From the NCBI GenBank assembly GCA_963082975.1, contig OY720349.1:48775962-48839961 (forward strand): 64,000 bases of DNA. The letters are read 5' to 3'. Positions 13,304 to 24,683 of the stretch are shown here, in pieces. Numbering within the stretch: the stretch's first letter is position 1; each line of letters starts with the position of its first letter. The position numbers were made by a program, and so were the translations under genes. The notes beneath the pieces are model-generated. The model was not told where the DNA came from, did not search any database, and was given only the letters and a program-made list of their open reading frames with translations. Source of the stretch: Labia minor (lineage: Eukaryota; Arthropoda; Insecta; Dermaptera; Spongiphoridae).

Positions 13304-16300
13304 ATTTTCTACTTTTTAGTCTTCAAATTTTGCAATCGATTTTAGTTTACTCATATTAATTAAATTTATGAAGTATAATTTAAGAAATGAATGTGTACTA
13401 AATATTTATATTTATAAAGTTGGGGATTTTATGTTTTTTTGTTTACATTTTTTTTGTTTACATCCGACATTTTGAATTTTTATATATAGGAATAATTTTG
13501 GATTATTTCATTCAAATTGTAGCAATTAGAAGCTCATAGAAATGATAATATTGTATTGTCATAGAGAGCAAAGCTGTTGGTGAAGTTTCAAGAAAATTCG
13601 ATGATTGGAAGTCGTCGAAAAATCGATTGCAAGATTTGATGCATACACTCAGACAAGAATACAAGTTAAGTAAAACGTGATAAAAAGTAGCGTCTCCAAT
13701 CAAGAAAATCAAGATTAAGTTTAAGAGGACTCGTTTTACTGATCAAATAACGCCTTTATCCCGCTTAGGCGACAAACGACTTATAGCAAACATTGTAGAT
13801 TCGCTGTCCACTCGTAAAATATAGGTATAAAAGTCAGAGATATATGAATAAGCTGAAAAATTAAAAAAAAAAACAAAATTTAATAAACAGTGATTTTCTT
13901 TGATTATTAATTACTTCTGTGATATTATATTTATAATATATATTTTTTAAAATATTTAATTGAGTAAAAATATTTGTATTATCTTTCTATCTTGGAAATA
14001 TATAATAATTCTCTAGAATTGCTGGTCGGAAATGTAGTAGGGGTGGACAGAGAACGTGGGTTATTATAAATTAAATAATGTTTCCACAATTAAATTCATA
14101 TGATAATTTTTTGTTATATTTAGAAAAAAAAAAAATTAAAAATCATAAAATTCTCTCAAGCTATTTCTAAGTTCTTTCGAATGTTGAATTAAAGGGGATT
14201 CTTTCCCTTTGGTTAACTTCTTTTTTTTCTTCTTCAAGTTAATGTGAATCAGTGAATGTCTTTTGTCTCAGAGGCGGTTCGCCTCTTTTGACAAGGTAAT
14301 TAACATCCCGCCTCCCGGATTCTTCTTCAAATAATAAATTGTCAACGATAGATGTAGAAGAAGAATTTTAGCCATTAACCAAATCAAAACTTGGTTAAAT
14401 AATCTTGTAATATATTTTTTTCTGTCTTTCTTTCTTAACAAAGTGACAAAATATATTTACCAGTATATTGATTGTTTTCTTTGAAACGACATTTTTGTTT
14501 TAGAAATATTATTCCTCTTTGTTGTTGTTTTTTTTTCCGTATGTTATCTCTTTTTAGGTTGTCCATCCTGGTGTCGTTTTCATGTGTTTTACAAAAATGT
14601 TTGATCAAATTCCAGAACAATATAAAAAAATCCTATCTGATCTGTTTGTAGTTGAAAAATTATTTCTTATCAAAAAGATATTAGATAGTTTGTTTATTTT
14701 TTTTTTTTTATTCTTTTTTTTATACTTTAAATTTTTTGTATGTATATATATAAATGTTATTCAAAGGTAATATGATCTCTGAAGCTTAGAAGTCGTTATA
14801 AAATAATAATATGTTGAAATAGCAATAACAAAGAAATAGGATTATATTAGATCTAATATTTATTTTGGATTCAGAAATTAATTAATTGAATTATTTAAAA
14901 TAAAATAAGATTCTGGATGCCAATAAATAATTCGTAACATGATTTTATTGAATAACAGGTAAATTCTTTTTTCTGTATTTTTCTTAAGCATTATTTTATA
15001 CTTTATTATAATTGACAATAAAATTACCATTATTATAATTTCTATTTAATTTACTTATTTAATTGTTTAGTTCTGAAAGAGAATGCTTATGTTTATTGAG
15101 TACTTATATATTTAATACATATATATATGTATAATATTTACAGGCTGATTATTGTTTCGTTGAAATAAACAAGTTTTTAAGTTTTAATAATCGAAATATA
15201 CAATTATAATATTTTATATTAAATTTCAAGCTCCATGTAAGTTAAATTATTCAATTACCATCATTTGTTTGTATATGTTTGACTGGATAAGTACGAATAA
15301 GATTGAATTAAGTATGGATGAAAAATAAAATATTCAATATTCTATTTGTGTGACTTGTGTAAGGAAAGGTACGTAGAGTTTCATCAATCTTGAAGTGATG
15401 AAATATAAAATTGAAGCCAAAATTTACAAAAAATTAAAAAATTCATTTTTCACTTCATGAAACGTAAAATGTAAAATGTTGTAAATTAAAATAATTAATT
15501 TACAGACAAAAACTTAATTTGATATATTATTTATCAATTTAACAGAAGATGAATAAGCCATATTTTGAAAATTTTATTTATCCAGGTCCACGTTTGTCCA
15601 GGTTAAAAGAAACACTTGAAGAATTCAAACATGTATCTCCTTGAGTCACACATTCTATAACCCCTCCTTAAAGACTTTGCCTTTATAGCTATAACTCAGC
15701 AAGCCTTCACGACTCCATTATTTTTTTTTTATCATTTTTCAGTGAATTTTACGTGGAATTTTCAATTCATATTTATTTTTTAAGTGTATTTTGGAAGATT
15801 AAAGGTTACTAGAGATATAATTTTCTCAAATCCATCTACAAGTAGAGAATACTCATAAATAAGATGTCTATTTATTATATGTATATATATATATATATCA
15901 ATAATTTAGAGCTTTAAGATAATCAATATTCTATTTGAAATATTTAACCATACTTATAGATTTACCAAGCAATCACATTCCCTTCAAATTTTAAATAATT
16001 TCTATTGATCATCAATTAGAATTATTATAGACATAGCATTTAAAACAAATTATACTTTATTTTATAATAATAACTATCTAAACATGTAAAGTTAAGTAAA
16101 ATACATATATATTTAACATGTACATGTAAGGTTTTAAAGATACCGAAGTACACACACATTCTCCCCAAGTTTATCAATACTGATAAAAATCTTATCTATT
16201 GTCAAATTGACAGATTGTAAAAATAATTGTGAAATAAAATTCTCCCCAAGTATGATTATTTAATATATTATTGATGGTATTCCTGATTATGATCTGCTGG

Positions 16301-16307
16301 CAACCTT
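13304..16307. other. AT-rich spacer with small islands
   Basis: Balanced patches lie at about 13500-13830, 14190-14350 and 15590-15730. A direct repeat of ATTCTCCCCAAGT occurs near 16159 and 16241. No gene or complete repeat was found. Confidence 0.35.
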
Positions 16308-16496
16308 TCGCATCGACAACACAGCTTTAGTAAAGGGTACTCCACGATCTCTAAAGTAGTTGATGCCGTCGACCAGGCTAGAAACACAGGATGTTCACAG
16401 AACACATCATAGGTGCTTCTGGTCACTCTGGACGTGCGAAACGCCTTCAACACAGCTAGATGGGTGGATATGATTCTCAGCTGAGTGTTTAAATAA
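16308..16496 (+). mobile_element. R1-like LINE reverse-transcriptase fragment
   Basis: The plus-strand frame reads KGYSTISKVVDAVDQARNTG, an in-frame stop, then LLVTLDVRNAFNTARWVDMILS and a stop. LVTLDVRNAFNTARW is the RT palm motif A region, with the catalytic Asp in TLDVRNAFN, and the wording is typical of R1-clade LINEs of arthropods. About 60 codons of an RT domain remain, without endonuclease or the later YxDD motif. The minus-strand open frame over the same bases (16268-16537) is its antisense shadow. A Helentron-like element begins 28 bp downstream. Confidence 0.8.
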
Positions 16497-16523
16497 AACT
16501 GAATCTTATTAAGATTTACATTT

Positions 16524-16687
16524 TTACTTTCCCGCATACTTCGTAAAGGGAAGTATTGGAATCGTCAAAAATTTCGACTTCGAGATTTTGATAGATCTTG
16601 ACGTTTTAGACCTCCCTGAGTCGGAAAATACCATTTTTGGAATTATGTCTGTGTGTGTGTATGTATGTATGTATGTATGTATGTATG

Positions 16688-16718
<31 letters not shown>

Positions 16719-17656
16719 TGTCTGTAAGCAAATTTACTCAAAAACTAATCGGACTTCGAAATTTGGTATACCGATATTATTCACAGTTTGTAGATTTCTA
16801 TCAAAATTTCGTCAAAATCGGTTAACCGGAAGTGGTACTTTACCTACAATGGTTGCGTTTACCTTTCAAGTAAAGTACCAGTTTGCTTCGAGATATTTGC
16901 TTCATATTTTGTATATAGATTTAAAAATATGAAAAAAATTCAGATACCAAATTTCATCATGATCTGACTACCGGAAGAGACATTTTACCTATACAAGTAG
17001 CGTTTCCTTTTTACCGACCGACGATAGTAAGGGAGGTATTGTTTTCACACCAAATTTCACCTATGGATATTTTTAGGTACATATTTCCACGAATCATGCA
17101 TTTTCTTAACAGAAAAAAGTATTTTTAGCATGATGTCTGTCCGTCCGTCCGTCCATCTGTCCGTCCGTCCGTATAGATGTGTACAGTCTGAACGGCTCAA
17201 CGGATTTTGATGAAATTTGGTATATTTACTTAATGCATCAGTATGATGAATGGATCAACTTTTGGTGCAAATCCGGAAACCGGAAGTGCTAGTATTGCCG
17301 ATCGAAGAGAGGAAGTGAAGGGTTATTTTCATATCAAATTTCACGTGAAGGCATATCTCCACGTGTTATGCACTTTGTATTGGTTTTATCCTCGAGAAAA
17401 ATCATCTTCATTAGTTTTTTCTTAATTTAAAATTATATGACGTCACCCAGCACTTCATGACGTCACAGCCAGCCCTTATATATTATAAATAAAATAAAAT
17501 AAAATTAAAAATATTTATATTATATCCATATCTGTTTTTTTACATTTAAAATATCAGTTAACCGGAAGTAGCACTTTATTACATTCTAAATATTCATTCG
17601 CAACTCTTTATACCTATTTATATGCGGGAAAGTCTAGGGGAGGACACTCCCGCTTA
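16524..17656 (+). mobile_element. Chimeric Helentron-like element (family B ends, family A inside)
   Basis: It begins TTACTTTCCCGC and near its end has GCGGGAAAGT (17624-17633), the inverted match placed inside the 3' end. A GGGAG...CTCCC hairpin and the terminus CGCTTA follow. This asymmetric arrangement is the hallmark of Helentron/HINE (DINE-1-like) elements. A (GTAT)n microsatellite occupies about 16660-16716. From about 17012 the sequence switches to family A (ACCGACCGACGATAG, (GTCC)n near 17141-17170, paired TGACGTCA at 17438 and 17458), losing the family A 3' end. It returns to family B 3' sequence at about 17540. It has no coding capacity. Confidence 0.82.
17012..17540 (+). mobile_element. 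Helentron-like family A segment, 3'-truncated, inside family B
   Basis: Starts with TTTTTACCGACCGACGATAG and follows the other family A copies through the GTCC microsatellite, the GAAATTTGGTA/CCGGAAG core (17212 and 17280) and the two TGACGTCA palindromes. It stops before the internal 3' inverted repeat and hairpin. It arose either by insertion followed by a deletion, or by template switching between families. Confidence 0.8.
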
Positions 17657-17884
17657 TTTAATTATATGCAGTTTACATAACATAGTCTATATATATTGCT
17701 ATAATATACATCGAGTGTCATGTGAAAGAAGTTTATGGCTGCAACTACAATAAATGCGTATTTCTTCTGATACGAAATAAACTTGATTCTTTTCCCTTTA
17801 AAATAATACCATTATTTAAAACCTTTGGTTTGTCTTCCAACAGTCCCCTGATGTCAGATTATATATATATAGTATATAATAATT

Positions 17885-18046
17885 TATTAAAGCTTTGGAG
17901 GCTGTTTTTATTTATAAGGGAATTTTGTAAATAAAACCACATATTTAAAATTTTTATTGTAAATGTATTCAAAAAAATACACAACGTTTCGATTGCTATT
18001 TCTACATTCGTTATCAAGCGACTGCACTGTCCGAGCGTCCAGTGAC
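17885..18046 (-). mobile_element. Penelope-like terminal-repeat fragment
   Basis: This 160-bp segment matches the left arm of the palindrome at 48571-48957 (ATTAAAGCTTTGG at one end, GAGCGTCCAGTGAC at the other). On the minus strand it reads CGCTTGATAACG, a variable stem, then CAATCGAAACGTTGTGTA. That wording is characteristic of terminal repeats of Penelope-like elements in animals, which often carry hammerhead-ribozyme motifs. Only the terminal repeat is present, without RT or endonuclease. The assignment rests on sequence resemblance. Confidence 0.45.
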
Positions 18047-19132
18047 GGCAGTATAGTATATAAGTTCAGAAATACTTATAGAAATACAAATAAGAAGAAA
18101 AATACTTTGATTCAAATTTGTTTTTTTATCAAAAATAAAATTAAAATTTAATTAATTAAAGTTGAAATTAAAAAAGATCTTCAAAATAAGCAGATAAAAT
18201 TTTAACTTAAATAATAAATAATAAAATAAATAAATTGTATTTGTTAAGTTTCGAAAATTAATTGAGAAATATAGGCCGAAAGATTTTTCGTTTTTTAAAG
18301 AGGCAAAGAAAAAATTTCCTGGCCACCGTTCCCGCTAATAATAAAATGACTGGAGGTGGAAGAATAGAATTCTTTAGGGTACGTTTTCTTGAAGGGAGTG
18401 TAATATCGTACAAGCGTAATTCAACACTTGGTCTTCCCATTACATTTATATAACAAGATTGAAATGAATAAAACTGGCAATGGTAGACTGGTACACCACC
18501 CCGTGAAGGGATGAAAAAAAGCCTTGTAATCAAATGCACCCTATGCATTGCCGTACTAATAGTACTACTAGATCCTTATAGGCCATGTCTTTTCCTAATA
18601 AACAATAACAAGGCGTATTCGTAAGGGTGCATTCAATTAAAGAAAGAAGGCCTGTTTCATTAATTCATGAAAGAAAATAATTAAAATGAAAGTGATATAA
18701 TGGGCGTTAATAACCTCTTCCCCTAAAATAAAAACAACACCGAAGTAATTGGTGATACTTTAGAAAAAGGTTCCTTGAAACGTAAATAATTAAATCGAGT
18801 TTCACAAAACTGAATTTCATCACAATTTTAATTATATTATTCAACAGAAAAACATTTTCTAAAAAAAAAATTAGAAAATTTTAAAATTACCAATTCATAT
18901 TTATAATTTTTTTTTTAAATTTAAAATTTAAGTTAAATAAATATGAAGTGTAAAGAAAGAAAAAAATTAAAAATTTTATTATATTTTAGATTTTAAATTT
19001 TAAATTTAACAATATTTGAAACCCAATCTACGAGGTGGCATTTAAATCTTTTTAAACCAAAACAGATGATAAAGCATCTAATTTCTTTTACAACTTCCGA
19101 TAAAAACGAGAATACATTCATTTATACAAATC
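18047..19132. other. Spacer with composition island 18270-18680
   Basis: The island is of balanced composition with no repeat relatives in the window. It contains short overlapping open frames on both strands and ATTAATTC-type homeodomain cores. I list it as unassigned and possibly regulatory. Confidence 0.3.
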
Positions 19133-20005
19133 TAAGGTGACCATATTTTGAAAACACCAAATCAGGACATTTGACATTTTTTTTAGAACCAAAAATGAAA
19201 CAAATTTTGGAAAAAATTCGGAAATGTTCAAAAGCTTAGTCCAGAAAACGTTTGACCTTTTTTTTTAGAACCAAATAAAACAAAAGTACGAAATGTCTTA
19301 AATATTTCAAAAAACGGGACAGATATAAATAAGTTGACCTGTGGCCAGGTCCGAACCGACCGACGGTTTGAAGTAATTTAATTTCCAACTACAGAAACAA
19401 TTTCAAATAATTTTAATATATCTATTAATGTAATAAAAAACACATATGGATACATAAATAATAAATATAAACATTTTTAATTTTATTTTATTTATAATAT
19501 ATATGCAAGACCAGGCTGTGACGTCATATAATTTTAAATCAAGAAAAAACTAATAAATATGATTTTCCCGAGGATAAAACCAATACAAAGTGCATGATTT
19601 GTGGTGATATATAAAAAATCTGCTTTGGTGTGAAAATAACCCTTCCCTTCCTATCGTCGATCGCTAATACTACCACTTCCGGTTTCCGGAATTGCACCAA
19701 AAGTTGATCAATTCATCCCACTTATGCATTAAGTAAATATACCAAATTTCATCAAAATCCGTTGAGCCGTTCAGACTGTACACATCTATACGGACGGACG
19801 GACGGACGGACAGACATCATGCTAAAAATACTTTTTTCTGTTAAGAAAATGCATGATTCGTGGAGATATGTAAAAATCTCCACATGTGAAATTTGGTGTG
19901 AAAACAATACCTCCCTTACTATCGTCGGTCGGTAAAAAGGACAGTTAGGAGGACACTTACAAAAGAAGAACAGAGCTTACAAATCGAGGACGATTGGTCA
20001 CCTTA
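19133..20005. mobile_element. hAT-like element split by a nested Helentron-like copy
   Basis: The outer ends are TAAGGTGACCATATTTT at 19133 and TGGTCACCTTA ending at 20005, an 11-bp inverted pair of the kind seen in hAT miniature elements. The left part contains two imperfect repeats of a block with TTTAGAACCAAA (near 19180 and 19267). The interior is interrupted at about 19329-19938 by a complete family A Helentron-like element in minus orientation, after which the hAT right end continues. I did not find a clean 8-bp target duplication. Confidence 0.7.
19329..19938 (-). mobile_element. Helentron-like family A copy nested in hAT element
   Basis: Minus-oriented copy. Its 3' end is at the left (TAAGTTGACCTGTGGCCAGG; hairpin GACCTG-GCCA-CAGGTC on the element strand, then the internal ACCGACCGACG repeat). 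Its 5' end is at the right (CGTCGGTCGGTAAAAA). A (GGAC)n tract lies near 19792-19812. Only one TGACGTCA is left, at about 19518, consistent with loss of exactly one 20-bp interval between the usual two. Non-coding. Confidence 0.88.
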
Positions 20006-21310
20006 ACAAAAAATATTTAATTATATATCAATATGAAAAGAAAAAAATATTATTAATTATATAAATTGAAATTAAACTTTGGTAGATAAGTATTACAAAA
20101 AAGTAAACAAAAATGTAAATTTAACAAAAAAATAATACAATTTACATCTTATATTTTCAATTTTTTTCAATATATCAATAAGAATATCAAATTCGAAGAA
20201 GATAAAAATTAATTTGTGATTATAGAATTAATTCATTTTCTTTAAGTTCTCAATTAAATGAAGTATATTTAGTATACTAAGATATTTAACACTCCCCTCC
20301 AATATATTCATTGAAAAAAACAATAATCTTAATTATGTGTATTATCTTTTTTAATTTATATTTGGTTTTTATTTCTGTTTTCTTAATGTAATTATGATTA
20401 TAGAATCAATTCTATTATCTATTGGTTTCTTTTAGATAATGATATAAGTTGATTGCAATCCACCATAATAATATTTCATGTTTATTCATTATGTTAAATT
20501 AAAAAAAAAATTATTAATTAATTTATTTATTAATCTACCTCAATGTTAATTATTATTTTTGATTATTTAAAATATATTTCCATTAATTAATCAATTATTA
20601 CTATTATATTTATTCATTACAGAAATAATAATTATAATTTTCAGTACTAGATGAATAATTTGAAATAAAAAAAATCAATATATATAATTTATTTATTGAG
20701 ATATATATATATAACTTAAATAGGTGGTGTATTAAAAGAGAGAATAATTAATATCCGGTATTTATGCCAAATATACTGGTACTGATCGATTGCCCAATAT
20801 TTGAATAATTTACCTAAGATTGATGTTGATTTATGAAAAACAGCGTTTCAATAGATATAAATTACATCGATATAGTAATTTATAATGAAAATTAAATGTC
20901 AGGCTCTGTGCCAACTTTACGTACCATTCAGATCAGGAGCAATTAATAGGGAGTACGCTCACCTTGATAAATATCTTCTCATTTTTTTCGACCTTAATCT
21001 TCGTTTAAAGGTAGCAAGTTGGCTAATTTCAGAATTAATACACTCAATGTGATAAATATGCAATTATGTACTATGACATTAATCAGTCTTGGGGGGTATC
21101 TTTTGAAAAATTTGTCTTAAAAAAAATAATAAAATAGGGTTAAATATTACGTATATGATATTCATTAAATTAAAGAGTAATTTATTCTGAAATTTTAATT
21201 AAATTATAAAAGCAGGTAATTTTTTTTTCCTTTAAAAAAATAATAAAATAAAATAATTTAATACTTATTTAGAATCTAATGAAATACTTAACTTCCCAAA
21301 TATTGTATTT
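20006..21310. other. AT-rich spacer with island 20890-21120
   Basis: The island contains GATAA and ATTAAT motifs and no open frame of note. The remainder is AT-rich with nothing recognised. Confidence 0.35.
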
Positions 21311-21938
21311 TTTTACCGACCGACGATAGTAAGGGAGGTATTGTTTTCACACTAAATTTCACATGTGGAGATATCTCCAAGAATCATGCATTTTCTTAAC
21401 AGAAAAAAGTATTTTTAGCATGATGTCTGTCCGTCCGTCTGTCTGTCAGTCCGTCCGTATAGATGTGTACAGCCTGAACGGCTTAACGGATTTTGATGAA
21501 ATTTGGTATATTTACTTAATGCATCAGTGGGATGAATTGATCAACTTTTGGTGCAAATCCGGAAACCGGAAGTGGTAATATTAGCGATCGACGATAGGAA
21601 GGGAAGGGTTATTTTCACACCAAATTTCACCTGAGTAGATTTTTTACATATCACCACGAATCATGCACTTTGTATTGGTTTTATCCTCGAGAAAAATCAT
21701 CTTTATTAGTTTTTTATCAATTTAAAATTATATGACGTCATCCAACCATTCATGACGTCACAACCTGGTCTTACATATATATTATAAATAAAATAAAATT
21801 AAAAATATTTATGTTATATTTATATCTGTTTTTATTACATTAATAGATATATTAAAATTATTTGAAATTGTTTCTGTAGCTGGAAATTAATTTACTTCAA
21901 ACCGTCGGTCGGTTCGGACATGGCCACTGGTCAACTTA
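21311..21938 (+). mobile_element. Helentron-like family A, complete copy
   Basis: This is the best plus-strand reference copy. It starts TTTTACCGACCGACG, followed by a block containing GATAGTAAGGGAGGTATTG, then a GTCC/GTCT tract (21428-21458) and the core with GAAATTTGGTA at 21498 and CCGGAAG at 21566. Next comes a second version of the 5' block (GACGATAGGAAGGGAAGGG near 21589) and TGACGTCA at 21733-21740 and 21753-21760. It closes with the internal repeat CGTCGGTCGGT (21903-21913), a hairpin around TGGCCA, and the end CAACTTA. No protein is encoded, so it would need replication proteins from an autonomous Helentron. Confidence 0.9.
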
Positions 21939-22147
21939 TTATGTCTGAATTATTTTTTCTTAAAGTTTTTATCATTATTTAATTGTAAATTTATAAACAC
22001 ATTATATTAATTTATTTTTATAGATTTTTTTTCAAATATTTTTATATAATTTTTAGTCAATATACATAAAAAGAGAAATAGAATTAAAAAAATGGAAGAT
22101 AAGTCATTTAATCGCCGCTAAACTGTAGTCTCGTGCATTCGATTTTG

Positions 22148-22180
<33 letters not shown>

Positions 22181-23407
22181 ATTTAAAATTCCCAAACGTG
22201 CATTTTTTTCCTATCGCTTTTATTAATAAACTTTTCATAAGTCATGAATAAATTATTATCTAGAATTTTTCATTCTTTCCAGCGTCCGTGTTCGGCTCAT
22301 CAACTTATCAATCATGGCTGCCAGATCGTTGCTCATCTCCTTCTGAACAAGTTATCATCATTATTAACCTGTCCGTGTGTTGGCTATGACCGGGAGGCTC
22401 TGCCATATTATCTCCTTCTCGGTCCTCGTAAAACTGTTGACTTAATAAACATATCAGAGGAGATCGTCTCTCTTCCTCTCTCTTACCCTACATGAATGAA
22501 ATTATCCCTCTCTTCTCTATAAGCAACAACACGATTTCCACCAACTCAATTTATTTTCATTTCTTTCTCTTTATAACAACAACAACAACACAGATTCAGG
22601 TAGAGTATATTGCCCTTTCATTTTTTTTAAAGATAGCATGTATTTCGATTTAAAAAGATTCAAGCCAAAAAAATCTATTTATACTTCTTTCATCTACCTA
22701 AGTATAAAGACTAAATTTCTAAATTATAATAAATATGAAATTTGCATTAGAAAACGTTTTTATTTAATAAATTTGATTGAATTTTTAATTATGAATTTTT
22801 TCAAAACAGGATAAATTAACAAACATGGAAGAATTTCAAAAAAATTTTCATTTCCAAAAAATCTTTTAACATTTCCTTTATATTATTATTATTATATTAT
22901 TGTAGTGAAATATATGAATAATTATACACAGTTACGGAATAATTTATTATAATTATTTTTTTTTTAATAATTAAAATAAAATCTGTTTAAACTGAAAGAT
23001 AAGTTCACAAAATTAAACTCTCAAATTATCATCTTCGTTCTACAGTTAATGACTCTCATTTTGTTTTAAGAAGATTTATTTATTAATTTATATATATATA
23101 TAAACACTTATTTATTATAATGTAGGGAATATAGAGTTAACCAACAAGAATAATAAATAATTATATGAACATTATGCAGTAAAATTTATTCAAGCTACCA
23201 ATTTATTCTTTAATAATTTGAGATATTAATAATAATCTTTTCTCTCTTTCTATATATATAATATTTTAATATTATTTAGTTAATTAATAAAATAGCTTAA
23301 TAGTTATCTCATTGATTAAGTGATTCATATTTTGTTTTAAATAAATTCACCTATAATAAGACATAAATATATAGTATATGATCACTAAAGTATAAAATAT
23401 GTTCATT
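21939..23407. other. Spacer with T-run and island 22190-22620
   Basis: Contains a run of 27 T at 22154-22180, then a balanced-composition island. The 83-codon open frame within it (22244-22495) shows no domain. An (AAC)n tract lies near 22567-22590. No gene is supported. Confidence 0.35.
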
Positions 23408-23712
23408 AAAGTAAATAAAAGGAGGCAGCTAGCCGAGGGTGTAGCATAGCAATTTTCTACACAAGAAGTCGGCGTTCGATTCCAACTAAGAACAAATTTT
23501 TCTAATAAAATTCAATTTAACATCGGCTGCCTCCGACTCCAGGAGCTGTCAGTTCCTGGTTCTATACATGCGGAAGGCAACGGGAAACCACCGCATTAAC
23601 ATTCCCAAGAAAAATTATCATGGCTGGACAACTTCTAAGGCTATCCTAGTCATGATGACAGCCAAACTCCGAAAGGGAGACGGCACCTTAAGAAAAAGAA
23701 AGTAAATAAAAG
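23408..23712 (+). mobile_element. tRNA-derived SINE with 14-bp target duplication
   Basis: The body is about 23421-23698. It is flanked by identical AAAGTAAATAAAAG copies at 23408-23421 and 23699-23712. Pol III promoter motifs are visible: box A TAGCCGAGGGTG (23430-23441) and box B GCGTTCGATTCC (23472-23483). The head starts GGAGGCAGC, which is exactly complementary to GCTGCCTCC at 23526-23534, resembling a displaced acceptor stem. A central domain with GGAAGGCAACGGGAAACC (23572-23589) follows, and an A-rich tail ends the element. Mobilisation would have depended on a LINE reverse transcriptase. The perfect duplication indicates a young insertion. Confidence 0.9.
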
Positions 23713-24683
23713 TTATATATGTAGATTTAAAGCAAAGATTCATTAAATGAGAAATAGAAAAAGTGATATTGGATTTTTTTTTAATATTGAATCATGATCA
23801 AAATCATAAGAAACACGCATAAAAAAGATACTATATTATTAATACCAAATATTTAACTTCTTAAGGCTGATTACATTGAGAGTTATTTAGAGAGAGAAAG
23901 AAAGAAAGAAACCTTTATTACCACCAAATTAAATTTTTATCTCTGCTTTTATTGGATTAATTTCTTGCAAGAAGATAACAAAAAAAAAAGAAATCATCTG
24001 ATAAATAAAGAGTAATCACAAAATCTTTAATTATTTTTAAAAAGAAACCATAAAGACATTTATTTACAGATTGAAAAAGTGAACTAATAATATTTATAAT
24101 TTTTATAAATATAAAAAAGATAGATCATATATCATATATACCAGATAATAATTTAATGTTCAATAGTATTTATTTAAACTTTAATAAATAAGTTGACCTG
24201 TGGCCAGGTCCGATCCGACCGACGGTTTGAAGTAAATTAATTTCCAGCTACAGAAACAATTTCAAATAATTTTAATATATCTATTAATGTAATAAAAAAC
24301 AGATATGGATACATAAATAATAAATATAAACATTTTTAATTTTATTTTATTTATAATATATATGCAAGACCAGGCTGTGACGTCATGAATGGCTGGATGA
24401 CGTCATATAATTTTAAATCAAGAAAAAACTAATAAATATGATTTTCCCGAGGATAAAACCAATACATAGTGTATGATTTTTTCGTGGTGATATATAAAAA
24501 AAATCTCCTCATGTGAAATTTGGTGTGAAAATAACCCTTCCCTTCCTATCGTCGATCGCTAATACTACCACTTCCGGTTTCCGGATTTGCACCAAAAGTT
24601 GATCAATTCATCCCACTGATGCATTAAGTAAATATACCAAATTTCATCAAAATCCGTTGAGACGTTCAGGCTGTACGCATCTA

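Noticed and set aside
16268-16537. Minus-strand open frame of 89 codons
   Set aside because: The real signal is on the plus strand (RT motif TLDVRNAFNTARW); this frame is its shadow.
16650-16716. Short regular repeats considered as CRISPR or satellite array
   Set aside because: Tetranucleotide microsatellite without repeat-spacer organisation; the setting is eukaryotic.
16588-16932. Open frames with MYVCMYVCMYVC-like repeats (also 16637-16825 and 50588-50836)
   Set aside because: These are translations of GTAT/GT microsatellites inside Helentron-like elements, not proteins.
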